Shown one piece after another: positions 1 through 12,000 of a DNA stretch of 40,919 nucleotides. The position numbers were made by a program, and so were the translations under genes. The notes beneath the pieces were generated by a model. That model saw nothing but the letters and a program-made list of their open reading frames with translations, was not told the origin of the DNA and searched no databases. The stretch is from CF-118 sp035689345 (GTDB lineage Bacteria > Chloroflexota > Dormibacteria > Dormibacterales > Dormibacteraceae), in the NCBI GenBank assembly GCA_035689345.1, contig DASSLR010000024.1, positions 1 to 40,919 on the forward strand, written 5' to 3'. Each line of letters opens with the position of its first letter. Within the stretch, counting starts at the first letter, position 1.

Positions 1-3000
1 CGGGTTCTGGTCGGGCCGTTTGTTGTTGTTGTTGTCCCGGGCGACGTAGCTGTCGCTGTTGAACGTCACGTGGTCGCCACTGGTGTAGGACACCGTGTTG
101 TCCCACGTCCCGCGGTCAGGTCCGCCGGCGTCATCCGAGTAGCTGGCGTTCGGCGACGTCCCCACCGACCAGACCGACACCGCACCGGCGACTCCGACGA
201 AGCCACCGCCGATGCTCACCGCGTAGGTCTGCACGTGCTTGATCGACAGCGCGTTGACCTGGACGGTGTTCTTGGCCCAGATGTCGGTGCCGGTGGCCAG
301 GTACGCCGTCTCGTTGATGTTGGCGACGCCGATGTCGATGCCGCCGGAGGCGCCCACGAACCCGCCGGCCACGCCGCCGGCGAACGTCAACGAGTAGAAG
401 TTGTCGGTGGCGGCGACGTCGACGCCCTGCGTGCTCGACACGCCGCTGGTGATGGTGCCGGCATCCGGTCCGATGCCCTTGTTCACCTTCGTCCCGAGAT
501 CCACGTAGGCCTGGACGCCGACCGTGAAGACATTGACGCCCACGTTGGCCGTGACGCCGACGAAGCCGGCGCCGACACCGGCGACGACACCGAAGAGCGT
601 CTCCTGCGAGTCGGCCTGGACCACGAGGCCGTGCAGCGTCGTCGTGGCGAAGGAGTTGTCGTTGACGGTGCCGTTGTCGACGTGCGTGAGTCCGCCGCCC
701 AGCGCCAGCACCGTAATGATGTTGTTGGTGCCGACGTAGGCCTTGGTCTCTTTGGAAACGACGGCAACCCCGACGCCCACGCCGACGCCGACGTAGCCGG
801 CGGCGATGGACGCGGTGACGAGGATCAGCGTCGACTGCGAGGTCGCGAAGACACCGATGTTGTTGTTGGAGCGGAGGGTGTCGGAGTCGCCCGTGAAGGC
901 GTGGGTGAACTCTTTGATGACCGAAACCCCGACGGTGCCGGCCACGCCGACCGTGCCACCACCGGCAGCAGCGTTGACCGAGATCACCGAGTCGGTGGCA
1001 TCCGCGTGCAGCTCGATGTTGTTCGTCGTGTTCACGACGACATGGGCGCCGAGGAAGGCGTCGTCGTGGAGCTCGATGACGCGGACGGCCGCTGAAGCGC
1101 CGACACCCGCGCTGCCGCCGATGGCGATCGAAGCGGCGATGCCCAGGGTCCGGAAGCTGTTCTCGGCCGACACGAGCAGAGACTGGTTGCCCGACGCGCC
1201 GGAATCGTCCTGGGCGCATAGCGAGTCACCGACAGCGCAGTTGATCTGCGAGTAGTCGCCCACCGCGGCGGTGGTGTGGACAGTGACCACCGCCACCGAG
1301 CCGGAGAGGCTGACGGCCGCGGTCCCGGCGCCGCCGGCGGCGATGCCGATGCTGGCGATGTAGTCGCTGTTCGAGGCGGCAACTGCCACACCGCCGAAGC
1401 CCGAACGGCTCGGAGCGGTGATCGTCTGCGGGCCGGTCTGGGAGCCATCAGCAGCAGGAAGGACGCCCGAGGGGTTGAAGCTCTGCGAGCGGCCTGAGCC
1501 GGTCGACGTGAAGGTGATGGGCACCGCCGATCCGGGCACTGGCTCGTGGTCGTTCTTGCAGTCCGTCGGATCGAGGGTCGCCTCGCACTTCGTCTTGGCG
1601 ACCTGGAAGTGATCGAGGTTGTTGTCGACGACGTAGTACGTGGCGCCGTCCACGAGCCCGCCGATCGGCGTGCCGCCGCCGGCGCTGTAGACGACCGGGT
1701 CGCCGATCGCCGGCGGGTGGTTGCTCCCGCCGCTCTTCCAGTCGTAGGGGAGCACCACGTAGCTGCCGCCGCCGCCGTAGTTCACGTCAAGCTCGGCGGT
1801 GAAGCGCTTGCCCACGTCGGACTTCACTCCCGGGGAGTTGGTGGCGACGAAGCGCTGGTTCTCGCTCATGCGTTGGCCGGCGGGCAGGCTCAGGCCGGTG
1901 ATCGCCGTAAGGGGTGACTTGGTGGCCGACAGCTGGATCTCGGTGTCCGACACCGGGATCACCCAGTAGGTGCCCCCGTCGGTCAGGCCGGTGATCGGCG
2001 AGCCGCCGCCCGCGTCGTAGACGACCTGCTGTCCGCTGACGAAGTTGTGCTTGTAGCCGAGGTTGATGGTCGAGCCGTCAACCTCCAGGCCGGTCGCCGG
2101 CACCGGGTTGCTGTCCGGGTTCGGCGGCGTCGTCGGGTAGCCGCCCTGGATGGCGCGGGGGTCGAAGCGGATGTCAGTGCCCGTCGTCGAGTAGCTGCCC
2201 GCGTTGACGGTGTTGTGCGTGATATTTGGGCCCTTGGCCAGGGCGGTCACAACGGCGTGCGAGCCGATCAGGGCGTTCGTGTTCTTGGTGACCACCGGCA
2301 CGGCGATGCCGGCGCCGACGGCTGCAGTGCCGGCGACCGAGATGTTGCCCGCCACAGCGAAGAGCTCCATCGACTCGTCGGCGGAAACGATCACGTTGCC
2401 GCCGGCCCGAATGTTGCTGTAGTCGCCCAGCGAGGCGGTGGTGGTGACGTTGATCACGGGTATGGCCGCGTTGACCGACACGGCCGCGGTCCCACCGCCG
2501 CCGCCGCCGACCGAGACGGACTTGATGCTCTCGCTCGACTTCGCCTGCTCGACCACGTCGCCGTTGGCCTGCACGGTCACCGCCTGGCCTGACGTTCCGC
2601 CCGGCGTGGTGCCGACAGTGGTGGCCGTGGTCTTGTGGATGTCCTCGACGTCGACGCCGACGCCCACGCCGGCGGTCCCACCCACCGCGACGGCGCCGGC
2701 CAGGGCCAGGATCTTGGTCGTATCGCTGGCTTTGACGACGACTGCCTGAGTTGCGTTCGCGCTGCCGTTGGTGCAGCCACCGCCCGCGCAGTTGACCGTG
2801 GCGCTGTTGCCGATGCTCGCCGTCGTGTGGTCCGTGAGGACGTCGACGACCACGGAGCCGCCGACCGCCGCCGAGTCCCCACCGGCGCCGCCGATGGCGA
2901 GCAGCGTGTAGTCCTCGGTCTGGGTCGCGTTCACCGTCAGGCCTGTGGTCCCGTACGCCTGGATGTCGGCACTCGGCGCCACGGAGGCGGAAACCCGGCC

Positions 3001-6000
3001 GTCGCGGACGGCGACGACCGCCGAGAGCGCCACTCCGGCGGCGGATGTGCTGATCGCGAGCCCACCGGCGAGGGCGAGCAGCGTGATCCCGTCGGAAGCT
3101 TCGACGTCGAGGTTGCCCTGGGTGTGAACACTGCCGGCGACCGACGCCCCTGCGACCGTCTGGTCACCCGCGTTGAAGACCACAACGATGATCGAACCGT
3201 CGACCGCTGCGCTCGAGCTCGATCCAGCGGCGTCGACTGCGAGCTCGGTCAGGTTCTCGGTCGAGGTCGCGGTGACCTTGATGTCGCCGGCCGCGGAGAC
3301 CGTTGCGTTCCCGATCGACGCCGATACCGTCTTGGTGAACACGTCGACGACCAGGCCGATTCCGACGCCCGCGCCACTGCTCGACAGCGACAGCGTGCCG
3401 GCGAGGTTGGTCATGTGGGTCGTGTCGGTCGCGGTCACGGTGATCGTCTGCGTCGAGTCGGGCGTCCCGGTGAGCAGCGGGTGCTGGTCCACCTGCGCGC
3501 CGTCGGCGATGGATGCGGTCGTGTTCAAGAACAGCACGTCGACGATCACCGAGCCGGTGACCGCCGCCCCGCCGGAGGAGGCACCGCCCGCCAGAGCGAC
3601 CGACGACGTCTTGGGCAGAGTGATCAGCGGCACAGTCGGCGCCGGCGCCTCGACGAGGCTCGAATCCGCGGTCACTTTCAGTGCCTTCAGCACGTCCACC
3701 GTGGACGCGCCGATGAGCGCTTCGGTCGTGACGTCGGGGAAGACGTTGACCACGATGGCGCCACCGACCGCGGCGCCGCCTTCCGAGCCCCCGCCCGCCA
3801 GGGCGAGGTTCTGCAGACCGATCGTGTTCGCGGCCTTCACCTCGGCGTCGCCCGAGGAGACCAGGTGCGCACCGTCGGCGATGGACGCTTCGGTGTGGTA
3901 GCTGAGCACTTGCACGGACACCGATCCGGCGATGCTCGGGTCGGACTCGCCGCCGGCGGCCGCGAAGCCCCAGACGATGAAGTCGTTCTCCTTGTCGCTC
4001 GGGTTAACTGCCTCGACGGTGATGCCGTTTGCGTGCACGGTCGATCCACCGCCCACCGTCGCGTCGTTGGTGACGTTCTCGACGTTGATGCCGACGCCCG
4101 CGGAGATGTGCGTGCTGTCGGTGCTGGCCGACAGGCCGGTCGCCTTCGCGGTCGCCCCGGCCACCTCTTCCGCGCTCACGCTGACCGCACCTGTCGTCGT
4201 CACGGTTGGGGTGTTAGTCCCGTTGCCGATCATGGCGTGGTTGGTGTGCCGCGCCCAGTTGAGGGAGACGGCCGCGGCGATGGCGACGCCGCCACCACTG
4301 TCGCCCGACTCGCTGCTCGCGCTGCTGTTGGCCGAGTCTGTGCTCTCGGAGCCCTTCGGCAGGTCCCCGTCGGTCTTGCCGCTCGTGTTGGGGTTGTTGC
4401 CCACCTGGTCTTTGGTCTGGTCGTCGGCTTTCTTGCCACCGTCGCCGCCGTCCTTCTCACCGCTCGAGCTGGCCTCGGACTTGGCCTCGCTGCTCGCATC
4501 GGTCGAGGCGCTGAGGGTGAGTGACGCAGCGGTCAGGTTGCGCTCCAGGTCGGCGCTCGTGTTCGTCTCGATGACGTTGATGGCGACAGCCGCGCCGACC
4601 GCGACGCTGTCGCCGCCGGCCTTGGCGTTCGAGTCGAGGCTCGAGCTGATCTCTTCAGAGGCCTTGATCGTCGCGGCGCCGCCGACGTTGATGTCAGCGC
4701 CGGTGCCGACGTAGGCGACGACCTTGTCGTTGACGATGGCGAGCGAGACCGACGGGCTGATCGCGATGCTGCCGCCGGCGCCCGCCTTGTCCTCGGTCTC
4801 GATGTCGTGGTGGTAGGTCGCACTGACCGTGAAGTTCGTGCCGCCGACGAGCGTGGCGCCATCCTCGACCGCCGCCCTGACGTTGGGCCCCGACCCGTCG
4901 TTCAGGACCTGGATGGCAGCCGAAGCGCCGATGCCCACCTTTCCGCTCTTGGCGTCGGAGTCGGCCTTCGCCCCGTCTTCCTCATTGGCCAGGGCCTTGA
5001 GCGTCACATCGCCCGCGCCGGGCGTGCAGACGCCGAGGAGGTCGCGCGACCCGATGCAGACGTTGGCGCCGCCGTTGACGATCGCCTCTGTGTGGTCGTG
5101 GACCAGATTCAGCGCCAGCGCACCCGCGATGCTGACCTTGCCGTCATCGCCGCCGGCGCCGGACTCGGCTTCGGCCGAGATGTCGTGCTCGGCGAGCCGG
5201 AAGTAGGCGTCGGTGCTGACGCGGATCCAGTTCGTGCCGTTGTACCGGTAGACGCCCTTCGAGTAGGCCGGCGGCCCGGTGATGTCCTTCGTCAGGTCGA
5301 AGTAATCACCCGTCGACGGGCTGGTCGGGAAAGCCTCACCGGCCTTCAGGTCCGGCAGCGCGGTGCCGTCGCCGATCGAGTTCCAGTTCGTCCCGTCGTA
5401 CTGGTAGAGCCCAGGGGCAAACGCCGGCGGCCCAGTGATGGCCTTGGTCAGCTGGAAGTAGTCGCCCGTCGACGGGCTGGTCGGGAAGCTCGTGCCGGTC
5501 GGGATGCCGGTGATCTGGAACTGCCAGTTCGATGAGCCCTTGTCCCACTTGTAGACGCCGGGCTTCGAGCTGATCCGAGTCACGGCCGCGCCGTCCTTGA
5601 CCTTGCCCGTGCAGCCGGAGACCCCGGTCAGCATCGAACCGGAGATGCCGGTGTACGAGCAGACGGTCTTGCCACCGTCGGTCGAGAAGTACCCGGTCGT
5701 GCCGCCGTGCAGGTCGAAGTCTGTGGCCGACGCGACGGTCAGGTTGCCACCCGGCAGGTTGGCCAGATCCTGGTCACCCGAGACCCTGGTCGCGGTGGTC
5801 ATCGTGACCGTTACGTCCTTCTCCGGCGTCCCGGCGCAGGCCGTGGCGCTCGCGAGCGTGAAAGTGGTGGCGCTCGCGACCGTGTAGTTGCAGGTGGCGT
5901 CGTCGAGGCCGTCGACCTTCAGCGTGCCGGTGGAACCGGTCGGGCCGAAGGCCGCCGTCGACTTGACGGTGAGCGTTCCGGTGTTGAGGTCAGTGGGGCT

Positions 6001-9000
6001 CGACTCGTCGAGCGTCGTCGTTCCGGGCACGCCCTGGTTCAGCTGGAACATGTCGCCGTCTTCCGGCTGCTCCGGGAAGGTCGGGCCGACGTCGATGGTC
6101 TTCCAGTCGGTGCCGTCGAACCGCTGGATGCGGTCCGTGCCGTTGACGAGCATCCCGGACTCGATGTCCAGGCCCTTCGACGTCACCGTCGCGTTGCCGG
6201 TGGTGGCCAGGTTGGTGATGTCGACCTTGTTGACCGACACGCCGACTCCGATGCCGACCGTGCCCGCCGAGTCCGCCTTGCCGTTGGAGGTCGCCGTCGC
6301 ATCGGTGTTCGCCAGCGTCTTGATCGTCAGGGCGCCGGTCGTGGCGGTCACGTTCGCCGTGTCGGCCAGCGACGCCTGCGTGATCGAGGTCACGATGTTG
6401 ATCGCGGCCGCGCCGGCCACGGTCACCGTGTTGCTGCTGCCCGACTCGTTCTTGTCCGACGTCTCAGCCTGGGCGTTGCTGGTGTCTTTGGTGCTCGACT
6501 GCTTGCCGGTGCCGTCCTTGCTCTCCTGGTTGGCGTTCTTGGTCTGGTCGTCGGCCTTGCCGTTGACGTCCTTGCCCGACGCGTCGTCGCCTTTGCCCTT
6601 GGCGCCCGTCGCGCTGGCGTCGGCCTCGCTCGGGCTGCTCGACGAGCCCGAGGCGGTCAGGGTGACGGTCGTGCCCTGGACGGTCCGGGAGATCGTCGAC
6701 GTCACCTCGTCGTCCGGGATGTTCAAGGCAAGCGCAAGACCGATCACCACCTTGCCGTTGACCGCGTCGGCCTTGGCGGTGGTGCTCGAGCTCGCGGTCT
6801 GCGACGCGCTCAGGCTGATGGCGCCAGAGGCGGTGAGCGCCTGACCCGTGCCCGCGATCGTCGCCGTCGTCTTCACCGTGGGGAGCGCGATCGCAGCGTC
6901 GGCGGTCAGGCTCAGCGTCGAGCCGCTCGGACCAGCCGTCCCGGCCTCGGCGTAGGTCGTCATCGCATCTGTGTCGGTCGCTGACAGGGTGACCTTGGCG
7001 GCGCCGGTGACGGCCGCGCCGTCGTCGATCGACGCGTTTGTGTTGTCGGTGATGATCGCGATCGCCGCGCCGGCGCCAATGCCGACCGTGCTCGCGTCCT
7101 TGTCGCTCGCCATCGCCTTGGTGGTGGTCGACACAGACGCCGTAGCCGACAGCGTCAGGTCGTTCGCGCCGCTGCCCGTGAGCGTCACACCGCCCGTCCC
7201 GGTCGGCTGGAGCTCGGCGTTGGTCTCGATGTCGGCGATCGTCAAGGCCAGCGAGCCGGCGATACCCACCTTGCCGTCGCCGGCGCCTGCCGTCGACTCG
7301 GTGTCGAGTGTGCTCTTGCCGTCGGGCTCGCTCGTCACCGCAACCCAGTTGAGCGGGTCCGCGCTCGGCGCGGTCGTGTCGTTTGTCTGCGCGGCCTGCG
7401 ACACGTACTGCTTGCCGTCTGTGTCCGTCACGACGTCGCCGGCCGCGTAGTCGTGGCCGGACACCCAGTTACTGATGAGCGTCCAGTTCGGCAAGTCGCT
7501 GTGCGGTTGGCTCGTGCTGGTGACGCTGCTCTTGGCCACGTACCGGTTGTGGTCTGTCGGGTCGGTCACCACGTTGCCCTTGGCGTAGTTCGTCCCCGAC
7601 GTCCAGCTGCCCTTGTCGGGCCCGGACTTGTTGACCGACGCGGTGAAGCTGAGCCCGTTCGACGTGATGACGGCGCCCGCGCCGGAGCTCGCCTCGTTGC
7701 GGGAATTGACAAGGTTGATGGCGACCGCGGCGCCGATGTCCGCCGTCTTCGCCTTGGACGCGCTGCCCTTGCCGATCGCCTTCGAGTCGACGTCCTCGCT
7801 CGAGCTGAAGCTCGTCGCGCCGGTCGTGCTAAGGGTCGTGGCGGGAGCCAGCGTCGCCTCTGCGTTGGCCGTGATGATGGCGATCGCGGCCGCCGCCGCG
7901 ACAGTCACCGAAGTTCCGCCGCCCTCACCGCTCTTGGCCTTGGGCGTGCTGTCCGTGCCGGAGTCCTTGTTATTGTCCGACGCCTTCGAGGTGTCATTCC
8001 CGAGCTTCAGGTTGTCGTCGGCCTTGCCGTTGACGTCCTTGCCGCTGCTGTCGGTCGAGTCGTTGGCGGAGGTGACCGCCGCGCCGTCGGCGGGCGTGCC
8101 GGAGCAGCCTTTGATTCCGGTGAAGGTGTTGCTCGAGTTACCGGTGTAGCTGCAGGTGCCCGATCCGCCATCGACATCGAACGTGCCCGAACTCGCGAAT
8201 TTCGAGGAGTCGTCGACAACGAGGCTGCCGGCGGAGAGGTCCTGGCTGGCGCCGCTGACCTTCGCGCTCGGACCGGATTTGCCCTTTGCGCCCGCGGCGC
8301 TGGCGTTGGCCTCGGTGTCGTTGGCCGAGGCCCCGTTGGCGGTGAAGCTGACAGGGCCGCCGGGAGTGGAGGAGGTCAGATTGCGGTTGAGCTGGGACTG
8401 GACGATGTGGTTGGCGACGACCAGGCCGAGGGCGAGGCCGATGGCCGCGTTGCCTCCCTTGGCCACGCCCGTCGAGGTGGTCGTGGTCGATGCGTTCTGC
8501 GTGGCGCTGAACGTCAGGCCGCCGCTGATCGAGAGCGGAGAACCGGTGCCGACCGAGGCGGTGGTCGTGACGTTCGAGATGGCGATCGCCACCTGGGCAG
8601 AGAAGGCGACTGTCCCGCTGCTTCCGGCGGATGCGCCGCCGTTGGCAACCGTAACCATGCGGTCGGAGTCGTTGGAGGTCGCGGTCAGGTTGTGCGCGCC
8701 GGTCAGCACCGAACTGTCCTGGAGGCCGGAGCTCGTCGTGTCGTTGACCACGTTCACCGCGACCGAGGCGCCCACGCCGCTGGTGTTCTTCGAGTCGGTC
8801 GAGCTCGGGTCGGGGCTCTGCTGAGCCTCGGCAGTGGCGTTGTTCAGGAGGCTGGAGGTTGCGGTCATCGTCACGTCGCCGTTCACGCCTATCGGGCCCG
8901 GCTGGACCTGCGCGAATGTGTTGCTGACCACCACGTTGACCGCGATCGAACCCGCGACCCCGACGCTCGTGCCGCCGGCGCCGGACACAGAGTGCGCCGT

Positions 9001-12000
9001 GTAGCCCGAGGGCCCGTCCGTGACCGCTTCTATGGTCACGCCGCCCGTGGCGCTCAGCGTGGTGTTGCCGCCGACGTAAGCGTCGGTGTTGACGACCGCG
9101 ACGTTCACCGCGACTGCGATGCCGACGCCAGACTCACCGTCGGAGTCAGGCGGGGTCGCGGTGCCGGTGGCGGCGCCCAGGTCGTCGAATTGCGTGACTG
9201 CGCCCACCGTGGTCAGCAGGGTCTCCTTGCCGGCCGTATCGCCGCGGTAGATGCGGTAGCCGGTGGCGCCGGTGATCGCGTTCCATTTCACGGTGATCGC
9301 GCTCTTGCCGGTCGGCACCTTGTGGCTTGACTCCGGGCTGCCTGCACTCTCGTCGAAGCCCATGACCTGCTTGCTGGCCACCGACGTCCCGGTGCAGCCC
9401 GAAACGCCGGTGAACGAGGTTGCCGTGGTGCCGGTGTAGGCGCAGGTCGTCCCGCTTGTCGGGGTGATGCCGCTGCCGGTGCCCGGAATGAACGACCCCT
9501 TGCTGTCGAAGCCGGCCGTCGAGGCCACGTTCAGGGTGCCCAGCGAGACGTCGTCGCCACCGGTGATCGTCGCGTTGGGACCGGGCTGGATCGCAGTGAC
9601 CTTGTAGTAGTAGGTGTTGCCGACGGTCAGCGAACCGCTCGAAGTGCTGTCGGTGAGGGTTGGCGCATCGGGTGCGAACTTGACGTTGCCGGCGTCGGCG
9701 GTGGCCGACACGTTGTTCGCCGCGCCGGCGTGGATCTTCACCGCGCCGCCACTGAGGCTGATGCTGTCCCCAGTCCCACCGCTCGGGCCGATGTACGCCT
9801 TGGTCGTGGCGACGTCGACCGTCACGGCGAGCGCGGCCGCCAGCCCCTGGGTGCCGTCACTGGTCTTCGACTTGCCATCGCCCTGTTTCGCCGATGAGTC
9901 GCTGAAACCGTCCGTGCCCTTTCCGCCTTCACGTGCGCTGGGCGTGTCCGCGGAAGAGTCGTTGGCTCCCTTCGCGCCGCCGGGGCTCGCCTTCGCGGTC
10001 GTCGGCGCGGTGTTGTTGGTGTCGGCGGAGATCGTCAGGCCTTTGGCGCTGATCGGGTTGGTGTTCGTGCTGTCGATGAAAGCCTCTGAGTCCGTGGTCA
10101 GCACCGCGACCGCGATGCCGGCACCGGAACCGGACAGGGTCGAGTCAGCAGTAGTAGTGACATTGGTCGTGAGGTTCGACGTCATCGAAACGTTGCCGCT
10201 GTTCGCCACGATGCTGCTGGTGTCGGACAGCTGGCTGTGGGCGTTGACCAGAACCTGCGACGCGCTCACCGACGAGTCCGTCGTACTGATGTCCTTCCAG
10301 TTCGTCGAGTCCTGGTCGGGCGGAGTCGTGCCCGATACATCCATCTGCGCTTGCCAGCGCTTGCTGGCGTACTGGACCACGTCGTCCTTGCTGTAGCTGG
10401 TGCCGGAGAGCCAGTAGCCCTTGTTCGAGCCGGCCGAATTGGCCGTCGCCGTGACGTTGGCGACGCTGTTCATGGTCACGTCGCCGCCGGTCGCCGTGAT
10501 GGTCGACGCGCCGTGGATGTCGATCGTGGCCTGGTAGATGAGCTGCAGAACTGAGTGGCTGATCACCTTCGAGTTGCCGTCGTTCTCGAGGTTGGTCTTG
10601 ACCGACGCCTTGTCCTTCGCTGTACCCGTGCAGCCCGCCACGCCGGTGAAGGCGATGCTGGGCGTGCTCTGCGTGCCGGTGTAGGTGCATGTGCCCAGGC
10701 CGTCGACCGTGATCGAGCCGCTGGAGGAGAACCAGAAGTTGTCGGCGACTACCAGCGTGTCACCACTGCCGGTCAGGGTCTGGTCGCCGTTCACGGTGGT
10801 CTGGAAGGTGCCGGCAAAGGCCTCGAGGTCGACCGACTTGCCGGTGATGTTGGCGCCGTTGACGTCGATCTGACCGTCGACCCCGCCCTTGGTAGTGGTA
10901 ATGCCGACGAGCGTCGTGCCGTTGTTCTGGTAGACGGCGTTGAAGTTGATCGCGCCGGGCGCGCTGACCATGGAGCCTGTGTCGACCTTGATCGATGTGC
11001 CGTCGACCTCGATCGTCCCGTTCACGCCGCCGACGTCGAGGTTGCCGTTGATCTCGACGCTGTTCTGACCGGCGTTGATGACGAGCGAGGTGATGCTGGA
11101 GCGCGGTGCGGATACTGACCACGGCGGCGTGGGCCCGGTGGCGATCGTCCCAAGGAGGAGCGTCTTCCAGGAGAACGTGTAGCCGGTCCCACCGTCATCG
11201 CTGACCACGAGCGTCGCGACCCCGCTTGGATCGGCCAGGCTGATCACGGCGCTGGTCGAGTCATTCCAGCACAGGTAAACGAGCGTGCAGTGCGCCGTAG
11301 CGACGGTGAACAGGCTGAAGTGCGTGACGGTGGCGATCAGCCGGCGGTTCGCCCAGTCCAGCGTGGTCGCCTCGCGTACCCAGGTCCCGCTCGCATCGTC
11401 GTAGTGGAAGACGGACAGGGCTTGGGCCTGCGTCTGCGTGATTCCTGCTGGGAGCGGGAAGGTCAGGGTCGCGGACTGGTCGAGGTGGTGCACCGGCTGG
11501 CCGCTGGCCAGGCTCGTCGCGTTGACGTCGTAGACAGGCCCGTACGCCGTCATTCCAGCTGAGATCGTCGGAGCGTTCGTGTCCTGTGCCACCGTGACGG
11601 CAAGCGTCTGGCTGGTTTCAGGTTGGAGGCTCACGGCGAGGCCGCCATCGCTCGACGCTGAGCGTCCGTTGGCGTCTATGGACGAGACCGCGGTCACGGA
11701 CTTGATGGCGGTGAACGCGGTCGTGGGATTGAGCCTCACGACCTGGTACTGGTAAGTGGCGCCAGGCAGCACGTTGCCGTCGGTGAACTGGGTCAGAACG
11801 GTGGTGCCGAGCGAGATGAAGCTCGAGCTGGTGCCGTATGCACGGCGAACCTGGAAAAGATCTCCGGCCGCCCCTGTCCAGGTCAGTTGGACGCCGGTGG
11901 AAGAGGCGATTGTCGTCAGTGCAAAGCCATCGGTTGGCGGTCCCCGCGCGCCGGCCACCCCGACGACGAAGTCGTCGAATTGCTGGGCGGTGTTACCGGC

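Larger units (their letters stand above)
111..10260 (-). repeat. Long glycine/valine/alanine-rich solenoid repeat region
   Basis: The downstream two thirds of the giant protein is a chain of diverged repeats of about 80-130 residues. A typical unit has a Gly-rich strand (SGAGGTSVGVAGSIAVNV), then T-x-A-x-V-G, then V-x-A-x-G-x-V-x-V-x-A-x-S/T. Other copies read AGTAAVGAGIAVPVV and GTAGVGVGVDVEDI. A variant module near 1640-2020 carries VVYDAGGGSPITGL followed by GGTYWVIPV and reappears as VVYSAGGGTPIGGL. The pattern recalls filamentous-haemagglutinin or leukotoxin-like beta-solenoids, but I cannot name the family from sequence alone. Confidence 0.7.
1..10450 (-). other. Carbohydrate-binding (CBM5/12-like) modules, four copies
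   Basis: Four segments of about 45-55 residues show the chitin-binding CBM5/12 pattern: W, about 4-6 residues, Y-x-x-G-D/N-x-V, a G/R-x-Y-V turn, then a P...W end. They lie at about 10270-10450 (YWLSGTSYSKDDVVQYASKR), 7481-7610 (SWTSGTNYAKGNVV), 7330-7480 (WVSGHDYAAGDVV) and 1-110 (TWDNTVSYTSGDHVTF, cut by the window edge). The middle two are tandem. This suggests binding to polysaccharide such as chitin, peptidoglycan or exopolysaccharide. The match is by eye to the family pattern; the ligand is not known. Confidence 0.6.

Noticed and set aside
2635..4524. Long plus-strand open frames opposite the giant gene (also 70-1095, 5707-6984, 7453-9330)
   Set aside because: Their translations are Arg/Asp/Gly/Val-rich without domains, the usual shadow of G+C-rich coding DNA, whereas the minus-strand frame encodes FN3 and repeat modules without a break.
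5336..5548. Short minus-strand frame within the GTNW module region
   Set aside because: It is out of frame with the giant gene and shows no domain or start signal.
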